From Acidimicrobiales bacterium (GTDB lineage: Bacteria > Actinomycetota > Acidimicrobiia > Acidimicrobiales > CADCSY01): DNA of 25,583 nt. This document shows positions 15,734-23,711 of the stretch, one piece after another (position 1 is the stretch's first letter; each line of letters starts with the position of its first letter). Both the position numbers and the translations under genes were made by a program. Under the pieces are notes generated by a model. That model was not told where the DNA came from, ran no database searches, and worked only from the letters and a program-made list of their open reading frames with translations. Location of the stretch: the NCBI GenBank assembly GCA_030447125.1, contig JAUJLZ010000007.1, positions 1 through 25,583 of the forward strand, written 5' to 3'.

Positions 15734-16918
15734 ATGTTGTCTTCGGGGACGATCGTCGCCGACCACATCTGGAAACGGTTCCGGGCCGATCGGCGCCGGT
15801 CGCGCCTGCGCGACGAGCTCGACCGAGCGCGCGCCCGCATGCGGGGCGAGTCGGACCGGAGCTGGCGCTGGGCCCTGCGCGATGTCGGCTTCTCGGCCGA
15901 GCCCGGCGAGTCGGTGGGCCTGGTGGGGGTGAACGGCTCGGGCAAGTCCACGTTGCTCAAGATCCTCTCCCGGGTGATGTACCCCTATGCCGGGAGCCTG
16001 GAGGTCTCGGGTCGAGTCGGTGCCCTCATCGAGGTCAGCTCCGGCATCCACCCCGAGCTGACCGGGCGGGAGAACGCCTACCTCTTCGGTTCGTTGCTCG
16101 GCCTGCCCCGCCAGCGCGTGGCCGACCGCTTCGACGAGATCGTCGACTTCGCCGAGGTGGGCGGCGCCATCGACCGCCAGGTGAAGTTCTACTCCAGCGG
16201 CATGAAGATGCGCCTGGGGTTCGCCGTGGCCGCCTTCCTCGAACCCGACGTGCTGCTGGTCGACGAGGTGCTGGCCGTGGGCGACGCCAGCTTCCAGCAG
16301 CGCTGCCTGGACCGCATGCGGGTGGTCCTGGCCCAGGGCACGACCCTGGTCTTCGTCTCCCACGACCTGGCGGCGGTGGAGGCGACCTGCGCCCGGGGTC
16401 TGTGGATCCAGAACGGGTCCGTGCAGATCGACGGGACCGTGTCCGAGGCGCTCGGCGCCTACCGCCGCTTCATCGAGGAGAGCGTGCAGAGTCCGCCGGC
16501 CACGGGGGGCTCGGTGCGCCTGGTCAAGGTGGAGGTCGGCGGGGAGCAGGGGCGACCGGTCCAGACCCAGGGGCCGCTCGAGGTGCGGGTGGTGGTGGAG
16601 GCTGACAAGAGCCGGAACTGCATCCTCCACGTCGGGGTCAGCGAAGGTCCGGCCACGCCCATCTTCCTCGTCCGGCGCGACGTCGCCCTCCAGGCCGGCC
16701 AGGAGGGCGAGGTGCGGTGCTCCATCGCCCGCTTGCCGCTGCCCCGAGGGCGCTTCTACCTCTGGATCGGCGTCTTCGAAAAGGGCAAGGACGTGCTGCC
16801 CTGGCACCCGGCGGCGCAGTTCGACGTGGAAGGCCCGTTCCTCGACAAGGCGCCCCAGGCCATCGTGCGCCTGGCTCCCGTGCACGTCGAGTCCACCTGG
16901 GTGCTCGACCGAGCCTGA
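15734..16918 (+). CDS. wzt: ABC transporter ATPase for polysaccharide export with C-terminal extension (Wzt-like)
   Basis: A 394-residue ATPase, partner of the Wzm-like permease. It has Walker A GVNGSGKST (65-73), the signature SSGMKMRLGFA (154-164), Walker B LLVDEVLAVGD (174-184) and the H-loop VFVSHD (His210). An Arg-rich insertion before Walker A is typical of Wzt/TagH proteins. After about residue 255 comes a C-terminal beta-rich domain of about 140 residues (VRLVKVEVGGEQG to the end). In Wzt proteins such a domain binds the terminal residue of the chain and is needed for export of capped glycans. The ATG start is bounded by an upstream in-frame stop. That the cap read here could be a sulfated sugar is inference. 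Confidence 0.93.
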   Translation: MLSSGTIVADHIWKRFRADRRRSRLRDELDRARARMRGESDRSWRWALRDVGFSAEPGESVGLVGVNGSGKSTLLKILSRVMYPYAGSLEVSGRVGALIEVSSGIHPELTGRENAYLFGSLLGLPRQRVADRFDEIVDFAEVGGAIDRQVKFYSSGMKMRLGFAVAAFLEPDVLLVDEVLAVGDASFQQRCLDRMRVVLAQGTTLVFVSHDLAAVEATCARGLWIQNGSVQIDGTVSEALGAYRRFIEESVQSPPATGGSVRLVKVEVGGEQGRPVQTQGPLEVRVVVEADKSRNCILHVGVSEGPATPIFLVRRDVALQAGQEGEVRCSIARLPLPRGRFYLWIGVFEKGKDVLPWHPAAQFDVEGPFLDKAPQAIVRLAPVHVESTWVLDRA

Positions 16919-16932
16919 GCCACCGGGCGAGG

Positions 16933-18006
16933 TCAGGGCGAGGTGCCGGCGGCCTTGTCCCACAGATCCGTCAGCAGGGAGATGTGGGCGCGCACGTCGG
17001 ACTTCTTGGCCTGGTCGAACCCGAGCTGGCGGCGGTCGTCGTCGAAGGGCTCCGCGATGATGCCTGCCACCTCCTCGATGGAGTCGAACAGGTAGCCGGC
17101 GTCACCCACGTACTCCCGGAGGTCGGGGCGGATGTCCTGCATGCACACCCCCACCCCCGACGCCTGGGCCTCGGCCACGGCCATGGGCCAACCCACGGTG
17201 CCGATCTCCTTGGAGGCCGTGTACACGAGCCACTCGTGCTTCTTGTACTCCGCCGGCATGTCGTCCGGTTCGACGTTGGCCACGATGTCGATGGGTTCGC
17301 CCATCTCCTTGTTGAAGGCCACCACCTTGTCGGACTGGTAGCCCAGGCTGTAGAGGTTGAACTGGCGGCCGGGCACCCGGGCTCCCAGCCGGACGAAGTC
17401 GTTCATGTTCTTCTTGGGCAAGCACGCCCCGCAGTTCATGACCGCGTCCCCGTTGGGTGACGGGTCGTCGAAGCGCTGGTGGTTGACCACCGGCCAGCAG
17501 TCGTGGAACTTCTCGGCGGGGACGCCGGCGGCCTCGAAGAGGGGCCGGGCGAAGGGGAACCCGAGGATGCCGAGACACGCGTCGTCGAGCACGGCGGCGA
17601 CATGCTCGCCCACCTTGGTCTGGCCGTCGGCCCGGGGACGGCGCCGGAGCAGCGTGCGGCGTGCGGTGGGCGACTTGGGGCTGTCGATGACGTCGAAGGA
17701 GTGGCTGCGCAGGGTGAACGGCACTCCGGTCTGGCGGGCGAGGGGGGCGAGCACCTTTACCTCACGGAGGTGGTGGCCGTGGAGGACGTCGGGTCGGAAC
17801 TCCTCGACCGCCTCGCGCAGCTCACCCAGGTCACTGTGGTGCTGGTAGGGCAGGTGGTTGCGGTAGGGGACGCCGACCTCGCTCTGGTGGGTGCTGACGA
17901 TGCTGAGGTCGTAGCGGTCCTTGACGGCCTCCAGCTCGGTCTTGATGTAGGTCTGGGAGGCCTGCGGATAGCCGTAGAGCAGATACATGACCCTGATCGT
18001 GCTCAT
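16933..18006 (-). CDS. Glycosyltransferase, GT4-like
   Basis: A 357-residue GT-B type protein. The N-terminus IRVMYLLYGYPQASQTYIKT matches the opening of GT4 enzymes that read YPxxSxTFI, and FRPDVLHGHHLREVKVLAPL followed by TLRSHSFDVID belongs to the acceptor domain. The donor domain is less canonical: the family's G-x-G-x-L region is replaced by NCGACLPKKNMNDFVRLG, and the E-x7-E region is weak (GWPMAVAEAQASGVGVC). It is also shorter than its GT4 neighbours. It could be active with a divergent donor site, or accept an unusual donor. The ATG has AGGAG 7 bp upstream. It ends 14 bp from the end of wzt on the opposite strand. Confidence 0.8.
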   Translation of the reverse strand: MSTIRVMYLLYGYPQASQTYIKTELEAVKDRYDLSIVSTHQSEVGVPYRNHLPYQHHSDLGELREAVEEFRPDVLHGHHLREVKVLAPLARQTGVPFTLRSHSFDVIDSPKSPTARRTLLRRRPRADGQTKVGEHVAAVLDDACLGILGFPFARPLFEAAGVPAEKFHDCWPVVNHQRFDDPSPNGDAVMNCGACLPKKNMNDFVRLGARVPGRQFNLYSLGYQSDKVVAFNKEMGEPIDIVANVEPDDMPAEYKKHEWLVYTASKEIGTVGWPMAVAEAQASGVGVCMQDIRPDLREYVGDAGYLFDSIEEVAGIIAEPFDDDRRQLGFDQAKKSDVRAHISLLTDLWDKAAGTSP

Positions 18007-18083
18007 GATGATGCTCCTCGTTGGTCGGCCGTCGACGGTGTCTCTCGCTCCGTTCTCCGTCGGTCGACAGTAGCCTCGCTCCT
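18007..18083. promoter_or_regulatory. Divergent promoter region with overlapping -10 boxes
   Basis: TAGCCT (18071-18076) lies 7 bp before the GTG of the GT2 gene, a leaderless arrangement. TACTGT on the opposite strand (18067-18072) shares two bases with it and would serve the GT4-like gene, whose ribosome binding site is at 18014-18018. A perfect palindrome CCGTCGACGG occupies 18029-18038, a possible operator. Confidence 0.45.
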
Positions 18084-19016
18084 GTGGAGCGAGGAGACGA
18101 ACCGACCTTCACCATCATCATGCCGACGTTCAACCGGGCCGAGCGCCTCACCCGGGCGCTTCGCTCGGTGCTCTCCCAGACGATCGATGACTACGAAGTC
18201 GTCGTGGTCGACGACGGCTCCACCGACGAGACCCCCGGTGTGGTCCACGGCTTGGGTGCACCCCGCCTGCGCTACCAACGCCAGGATAACGCCGGTACGA
18301 GCGTGGCCCGAAACACCGGTGCGGGGCTGGCTCTGGGGCGGTGGCTGATCTTCCTCGACGATGACGACGAAGTCCTCCCCGGCTGGCTGGCCGGTCTCAA
18401 GGCGGTGATCACGCCTGCGCACGCGGTCGTGTCCTGCGCCGCCGAGCATCTCGACCTGGAGACAGGAGCCACCAAGATCGTGCCGGCCCGCGACATGGGC
18501 CCGGCCTACGACGGGTTCGTCGGCTTGTTCGACACGGGCACCTTCGCCGTGCGCCGGGACGCCTTCGAGGAGATCGGAGGCTACGCCGTCGGTCTTTCCA
18601 CCGGTACCCACAAGGAGATGGCCCTGCGCCTCTTACCCCTGTGCAGTGAGCGGGGTTGGTCGGTCGATGCCACCACTGAGGTACTGGTGCGGGTCAACCA
18701 GCGTCGTCGTTCCGCCCGGGCCCGGAGCCACCCGCGCAACCTCTACCACGGTGCCACCTACCTCCTCGAGCACCACCGCGATCGCCTGGCCCGTGCTCCT
18801 TCCCTGCTCGCCAGTCGCTACGGAGTCGCCGGCGTGAACGCCGCTCGGCTGGGTCGCTACAGCGACGCTCGGTCGATGTTCCTTCACGCCATCCGGGCTG
18901 AACCCCTGCGACCAGTGCACTACGGACGGCTCGCCCTGGCTTTGGTGCCGCCGGCCGGCGCCAGAGTCTGGGGTCTCCCTGAGTTCGAGCTGGCCGAGGA
19001 GCGTTCCCGCTCCTAG
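18084..19016 (+). CDS. Glycosyltransferase family 2
   Basis: A 310-residue inverting GT-A glycosyltransferase, the only one of this fold in the window. It shows FTIIMPTFNRAERLTRAL, the nucleotide-binding VVVVDDGSTDET, NAGTSVARNTGAGLALG, and the metal-binding DxD region FLDDDDEVLPGWL. FAVRRDAFEEIGGY is the usual acceptor-side helix start. The C-terminal third is helical and may hold the acceptor site. The GTG start is chosen because TAGCCT lies 7 bp upstream and the core strand begins nine residues in; a further upstream GTG at 18021 is inside the promoter region. It stands alone, converging with a sulfotransferase operon. Confidence 0.9.
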   Translation: MERGDEPTFTIIMPTFNRAERLTRALRSVLSQTIDDYEVVVVDDGSTDETPGVVHGLGAPRLRYQRQDNAGTSVARNTGAGLALGRWLIFLDDDDEVLPGWLAGLKAVITPAHAVVSCAAEHLDLETGATKIVPARDMGPAYDGFVGLFDTGTFAVRRDAFEEIGGYAVGLSTGTHKEMALRLLPLCSERGWSVDATTEVLVRVNQRRRSARARSHPRNLYHGATYLLEHHRDRLARAPSLLASRYGVAGVNAARLGRYSDARSMFLHAIRAEPLRPVHYGRLALALVPPAGARVWGLPEFELAEERSRS

Positions 19017-19034
19017 TGCGGCCCGAGCCGCGGG

Positions 19035-19059
19035 CTCACCGGCGTCCCGGCCGGGTGAG
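19035..19059. terminator. Candidate terminator between convergent genes
   Basis: A 9-bp stem with one bulged G (CTCACCGGC / GCCGGGTGAG) and a 6-base loop sits in the 58-bp gap. No U tract. Confidence 0.5.
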
Positions 19060-19074
19060 GAGCTTCCTGTCCGT

Positions 19075-20058
19075 CTAGCCTTTTCGTCCCGGGAGGGACA
19101 ATGCCCGCACCAGCCGCTGTTCCCACGGCCGAAGGCCGTCTCGCCAGCTTTCGTCGGGCGTCACCCGGACGTCTCCGCTCTCCAGGCGGTTGCGGTTGCC
19201 CGCGACGGCGTGGTTTGCCGCCAGGTGAACGGTGTTGGGGGCGACGAAGGGCAGGTCCCTGCCCCCTTCTCCCAGCCGTTCGAGGAGACGCTCGAGTGCC
19301 TGTTCCGGTCTGCGGACGAGATCCTCGTAGGTCAGCTCGATCCAGCGGGGCGGGGGGGGCCGCCATGGGGCGTGCCGCGCCGTCAGGTTGAGCGCCGACC
19401 ACCCGGCGGCGTCGTAGGCCAGCCACAGGGGACGGAGCGCGGAGAGCACAGGCCGGGGGTGCGCATGAGATTTCCGCCGACGCTCCCGGGCCCGCTGGCG
19501 GGAATGGACGACGCCGCGAGGATCGCGCACCAGATGCACGAACCAGGGCTGGACGCCCGAGGCGAACTCAGCCATGGCTGCGTCGGCCGGCCACTTCGAA
19601 GAGTCCACCACGACTCGCGCTGGCGCGACCCGAGCGATGCTGCGGTAGGTCTGGGACAACGTCTCCAGGTAGGCATCGCAGGAAGGGTCTCGTCCGGCCG
19701 GCGGTTGACGGCGGGCCAACGCGTAGCGAGTGCCTCCCCACCGGAGGGCACGGCGCTGCAAAGCCACGATGTCAGCGTCGGAAGGCACCGGACCCGGGCC
19801 GCCAGCGGAGGTGTCCGCAGTGACGGAGCACCACAACGGGCAGACCTTCGTCCCCAGACCACATCCGCAGCGGGCACGCTCGATCTGGCGCCGATGCCAC
19901 AGCTCCCGGAGCTCGCCGGTGAAGAACCAGCCGTCGAGCTGGCCGAGGATGTTGCCGAGCAGTGTGCTCCCGCTGCGGGGAAACCCCAGGATGAAGACCA
20001 CCTTCACGTCACCCGGTCCCGAGGAGGTGGCGCCCGGCACCGGCTCAGGGCCCGCCAT
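19075..20058 (-). CDS. PAPS-dependent sulfotransferase (CxCG subtype)
   Basis: A 327-residue sulfotransferase, paralogous to that at 4536-5588. The 5'-phosphosulfate loop is GFPRSGSTLLGNIL (25-38), the Cys motif CGCGLGTKVCPLW (64-76), then VVVDSSKWP and the 3'-phosphate site LVRDPRGVVHSRQRARERRR. The shared Cys pattern C-x-C-G-L-x4-C-P-x-W suggests a structural metal site or disulfide not present in the other enzymes; this is inference. The start is uncertain: ATG at 20058 overlaps the end of the upstream sulfotransferase by 14 bp and fits coupling, while internal GTGs just before the core are possible. Confidence 0.88.
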   Translation of the reverse strand: MAGPEPVPGATSSGPGDVKVVFILGFPRSGSTLLGNILGQLDGWFFTGELRELWHRRQIERARCGCGLGTKVCPLWCSVTADTSAGGPGPVPSDADIVALQRRALRWGGTRYALARRQPPAGRDPSCDAYLETLSQTYRSIARVAPARVVVDSSKWPADAAMAEFASGVQPWFVHLVRDPRGVVHSRQRARERRRKSHAHPRPVLSALRPLWLAYDAAGWSALNLTARHAPWRPPPPRWIELTYEDLVRRPEQALERLLERLGEGGRDLPFVAPNTVHLAANHAVAGNRNRLESGDVRVTPDESWRDGLRPWEQRLVRALSLPGRKG

Positions 20059-20834
20059 AGGAGTAGCCCCCAAGGCGGTTCGGCTCTCGGTACACGATGG
20101 CAGCACAATGCTCAAGGTGGGACGGGGAGGTGTCGACGCCGAGGAAGGCGCAGGTCCTGGCCAGAAGGTCGGCAGGTTCGGCGATGAGCTCCTCGTGGGC
20201 GATGTCGATCACCGCGCCAGGGTGTCGCATCCGGATGCGTTCGACAGTGGTGCACAGCCGGAGGTAGCGGTCTAGGGCTTTGTCCAGCCCGCATCCCGCT
20301 CGGTAGGCCATGGTGGCGACGTTGTCGAAAGGGTTGCGGGTCACGTGGATGATCCTCACCGGGGCCCGAACAGTTCGCTCCAGACGCTCGACCAGGTTCG
20401 GGCGCTTGTCGAGCCGGCGAGTGGACGAGTCCCCTCGCTTGTCCCCTATGACCAGGAGTCTCCGGTGATGGGCCCTGCCACTCGTCGGGCACGTGGTAGT
20501 CGAACCCTCCGCCGACCTCGCGCCCGCTGCGCGTGAACTCCCGATCCCGCTCCAAGATGAGGTGAAAGAGCTGCTCGCGCCGGAAGCGCAGCCCGACGTA
20601 GCGCAGGACGTCGAGCTCGTGGGAGACGACGACATCGGGATGGGCGTTGACCAGAGAACCGATCAGACTGTGTCCACTGCGAGGATGACCGACGAACAGG
20701 CAAAAGGTTTCGACATCACAGAACTGCCCCCGGCCCGACCTTCCTACGCGGAGAGAGCGAATGTAGGACGGAGCGACGTCGCCGGCCAGATCGGTGCCGC
20801 GGCGGAGGACAGCAGTGCCATCAGGCGAAGGCAT
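20045..20834 (-). pseudogene. Sulfotransferase interrupted by a one-base frameshift
   Basis: The two halves of one sulfotransferase lie in different frames. The first half, from an ATG with AAGGAA upstream, contains LFVGHPRSGHSLIGSL (5'-phosphosulfate loop near 47-62) and runs to VPDEWQG. The second half resumes as HHRRLLVIGDKRGD and carries IIHVTRNPFDNVATMAYR (3'-phosphate site). Removing one base from the GGGCCC run at 20470-20475 joins them as WQGHHRRLLVIGDKRG, giving about 262 residues, and the total length is 789 plus 1 bases. So one extra base breaks an otherwise complete gene. It could be a real mutation, phase variation, or a sequencing error. It heads the operon with the CxCG sulfotransferase. 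Confidence 0.85.
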
Positions 20835-20887
20835 GAGAGTTCCTTCCGATGCCAGGCGATTCGACGGGCGGGGTCTACCATGAGGCG
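20835..20887. promoter_or_regulatory. Divergent promoter region
   Basis: TACCAT (20876-20881) lies 6 bp before the ATG of the tyrosine-kinase gene and matches the leaderless pattern seen elsewhere. The opposite strand has TAGACC at about 20872-20877 and AAGGAA near the start of the frameshifted sulfotransferase. Confidence 0.4.
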
Positions 20888-22525
20888 ATGGCCGCAACAG
20901 CGAGAGGGGGACCCACCCTCGAACTAGGAGACTACCTGCAGGTCCTCTGGGCCCGAAAGTGGATCGTGGTGTTGGCCACGGTCGTCATGGTTGGTGCCGC
21001 CTACGGCTTTTCGGCCGGCCAGTCGCCGGTGTACGACTCCAGCGCCCAGTTCCGCATCGTCCCGCCCGTGAACACGCTGCTCACCGAGACCTCGAAAGGC
21101 TCCAGCGAGTCAGTGCAGAATGAGATCGAGGTCATGCAGAGCGCTGCAGTCGTGGATCGCGTCCGGGAGATGCTGGGGGGCACAGCGCCGCCCGTGAGCA
21201 TTGACGCCGTGAGTGGGACCCAGTTCGTCCGTGTCTCAGCCGAGAGCTCCGAGCCCGAGACGGCTGCCGCCATCGCCAACGCATACGTCATCGCCTACGA
21301 GGACCATCGCCGTCAAGGGACCTTGGACGAGCTCGTCCCGGTGCGTAACCAGGCCCAGGCGCAGTTCGATGCCCTCCAGGCGGAGATCGACGACCTGACC
21401 GGTCGTCTAGGAGAGGTCTCATCGGTGACCCAGCCGTTCGTGTTCGGCGACCTGTTCGACCGCCGGGCGGCGGTGCAGGCCCGCCAAACTCCCATTCGCA
21501 CCCAGATCGATGATCTGAATGCCCGGATCCAGTTCGCAACGGGCGGCGTCACCGATGGCACCGCAGCGACGCCACGAAACGAACCCAGCAAGCCCCAACC
21601 AACTCGCAACGCCCTGCTAGCCCTGCCCATTGGTCTCGTCTTCGGCATTGGCTTGGTCTTCTTCTTCGAGTACCTCGACGACTCGATCAAGTCCAAGGAC
21701 GACCTGGAGCGGGCCACGGGGGCGACTGTGCCGATCCTCGGTCTCATCCCGGCGATGCTTTGGCGGGACAGAAGCACGGCCCAGGTCGTCACCCTGGAGA
21801 GTCCCAACTCGGCGCCGAGTGAGGCCTACCGGGCCCTTCGCACGTCGGTGCAGTTCCTGGGTGCCGACGAACCCCTGCACACCCTGCAGGTCACCAGCGC
21901 CTCGGCGGGCGAGGGCAAGACGACGACCGTGACCAACCTGGCGGTGGTGCTGGCCCGGGCCGAGGACCGCAAGGTCGTGGTGGTCGACTGCGACCTGCGG
22001 CGGCCTCGGCTCCACGAGTTCCTGGACCTCTCCAACAACGTCGGGTTCACCTCCGTCTTGATGGGGGACGTCCCGTTGTCGGCTGCCCTTCAGCCCTTCC
22101 CTGGCGAACCCGGTCTGTCGGTCCTGGTGTCGGGCCCCATCCCATCCGATCCCTCAGAGCTGCTGGCCTCCAGGCGAACGGCCGAGGTGCTCTCCTCCCT
22201 TCGGGCCCAAGGTGCGTTGGTGCTCATCGACACGCCGCCGGTGCTGCCGGTCACCGACGCGTTGGTGGTGTCCAAGTGGGTCGACGCAACGTTGTTGGTG
22301 ACCTCCTCAGGCACGACCACCCGCCGGCAGGTCCAGCGGGCTCTGGAGCTCCTCGCCCAGGTGGAGGCACCGGTGGTAGGGAGCGTGCTGAACAAGGCAC
22401 CGGTGGCCAGCACGGGCTACGGATACGGGGATGGCGGCTACTACGGATCGAGCGACTCCACTACTTCCTTCCCCTCGTTCCGGCTCAAGGCCGACGCCGC
22501 CTCAAAGGCTTCGGTCGGCCGGTAA
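20888..22525 (+). CDS. Polysaccharide co-polymerase / tyrosine autokinase (Wzz-BY-kinase fusion)
   Basis: A 545-residue membrane protein combining a Wzz-like chain-length domain with a cytoplasmic BY-kinase, as in Wzc or EpsB-type proteins. The Wzz part starts LELGDYLQVLWARKWIVVLA, with membrane helices at about 25-43 and 243-260 flanking an extracytoplasmic region containing a coiled coil (about 155-212). EAYRALRTSVQFL (312-324) precedes the kinase. The kinase shows Walker A SASAGEGKTTT (337-347), Walker A' VVVVDCDLRRP (363-373) and Walker B VLIDTPP (445-451). The C-terminus has a tyrosine cluster, GYGYGDGGYY (Y511, Y513, Y518, Y519), the usual autophosphorylation site. The ATG was chosen over an upstream ATG at 20849 because of the -10 box spacing. 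It heads a three-gene operon. Confidence 0.93.
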   Translation: MAATARGGPTLELGDYLQVLWARKWIVVLATVVMVGAAYGFSAGQSPVYDSSAQFRIVPPVNTLLTETSKGSSESVQNEIEVMQSAAVVDRVREMLGGTAPPVSIDAVSGTQFVRVSAESSEPETAAAIANAYVIAYEDHRRQGTLDELVPVRNQAQAQFDALQAEIDDLTGRLGEVSSVTQPFVFGDLFDRRAAVQARQTPIRTQIDDLNARIQFATGGVTDGTAATPRNEPSKPQPTRNALLALPIGLVFGIGLVFFFEYLDDSIKSKDDLERATGATVPILGLIPAMLWRDRSTAQVVTLESPNSAPSEAYRALRTSVQFLGADEPLHTLQVTSASAGEGKTTTVTNLAVVLARAEDRKVVVVDCDLRRPRLHEFLDLSNNVGFTSVLMGDVPLSAALQPFPGEPGLSVLVSGPIPSDPSELLASRRTAEVLSSLRAQGALVLIDTPPVLPVTDALVVSKWVDATLLVTSSGTTTRRQVQRALELLAQVEAPVVGSVLNKAPVASTGYGYGDGGYYGSSDSTTSFPSFRLKADAASKASVGR

Positions 22526-22529
22526 CCCA

Positions 22530-23708
22530 GTGCGACAACCTGCGGTGCTCGGCGGCCGGCCGGCGTTTCCCGAGGGTCTCCCCTTCGCCCGCCCCTATAC
22601 CCCTCCGCTCGATCGGGTCATGGTTCGTGTGGCCCCCTCCTACGAGCGGGGGATGCTGACCAACGGAGCGCTCGTGCGAGAGCTCGAGGAGCTCGTGGCC
22701 GAGCGCCTGGGCGTGGCTCGAGTCGTGGCCGTGGCCTCCTGCACCTCGGGCCTGATGCTCGTGCTCCGCCATTTGGCGCCGGCGGGCACTTCGGCGCTGT
22801 TGCCCAGCTTCACGTTCTCAGCCTCGGCCCACGCACCGGCCTGGTGTGGGCTGACGCCGGTCTTCACCGAGTGCGGGAGCGAGACCTTCCAGGTCGATGT
22901 GGGTGACCTCGAAGCCCGGCTAGCTGGTGCCGCTGACCCTGGAGCCCTGGTCGCCACCCACGTCTTTGGGGCGCCCAGCGACGTGGACCGGCTCGAGTCC
23001 CTGGCCTGCTCGGCCGGGATGCCGCTGGTCTTCGACGCCGCCCACGCCTTGGGCGCCCGCCGCCGGGGTCGCGTGATCGGAGGCTTCGGCGACGCCGAGG
23101 TCTTCAGCCTCAGCCCCACCAAGCTGGTGGTGGGAGGAGAAGGAGGCATCGTGGCCACCAATCGCGAAGACGTGGCCGACGCCGTGGTCCTCGGTCGCGA
23201 CTACGGGAACCCCGGGGACTACGACTGCCGCTTTCCCGGGCTCAACGCCCGCATGTCGGAGTTCCACGCGGCCATGGCGCTGGAGTCCCTCGCCCTGCTC
23301 GATGATCACCTGGAACGCCGCCAGGCGCTGGCCCGGCGCTACCGGGAGCTCTTGGCCGGGGTGGATGGGATCTCCGTGCAGGTGGTCGACGACGGCGACG
23401 TCTCCACGTACAAGGACTTCACCGTTCGGATCGACGACGACTTCGGCATGAGTCGGAATGACGTGGTGTCAGCGCTGCGTGCTGAAGGCATCGACACCCG
23501 CTGCTACTTCGACCCGCCGGTGCACGCCCAACAGGCCTACGCACACCTGCCCCGGGCCGTCCTGCCCGTCACCGACGACGTGTCGAGTCGGGTGATCTCG
23601 CTGCCCATGTTCGCCCGGCTGTCACTCGACGACGCGACGACGGTGGCGGAGGTGCTGGCATCGCTCGGCCATCAGGCCGAGCAGGTGACCGCCCGTCTCT
23701 CGGCCTGA
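22530..23708 (+). CDS. DegT/DnrJ/EryC1/StrS aminotransferase
   Basis: A 392-residue PLP-dependent sugar aminotransferase. It would convert a keto nucleotide sugar to an amino sugar. The family signatures are the substrate-loop GMLTNGALVRELEE, SCTSGLMLVL (70-79) for phosphate binding, DAAHALGA (169-176) with the PLP-ring-contacting Asp, and the Schiff-base Lys198 in FSLSPTKLVVGGEGG. PGLNARMSEFHAAMAL and the C-terminal DVSSRVISLPMF complete the fold. Starts with GTG 4 bp after the kinase stop and is 3 bp upstream of the next gene, so all three are co-translated. The keto-sugar-forming dehydratase (PglF type) is not in the window; the epimerase at 12496 is not obviously one. Confidence 0.93.
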   Translation: MRQPAVLGGRPAFPEGLPFARPYTPPLDRVMVRVAPSYERGMLTNGALVRELEELVAERLGVARVVAVASCTSGLMLVLRHLAPAGTSALLPSFTFSASAHAPAWCGLTPVFTECGSETFQVDVGDLEARLAGAADPGALVATHVFGAPSDVDRLESLACSAGMPLVFDAAHALGARRRGRVIGGFGDAEVFSLSPTKLVVGGEGGIVATNREDVADAVVLGRDYGNPGDYDCRFPGLNARMSEFHAAMALESLALLDDHLERRQALARRYRELLAGVDGISVQVVDDGDVSTYKDFTVRIDDDFGMSRNDVVSALRAEGIDTRCYFDPPVHAQQAYAHLPRAVLPVTDDVSSRVISLPMFARLSLDDATTVAEVLASLGHQAEQVTARLSA

Positions 23709-23711
23709 CGG

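Noticed and set aside
15644..16963. 439-residue - strand open frame opposite wzt
   Set aside because: The + strand reading has all ABC ATPase motifs; this one is a shadow with no motif.
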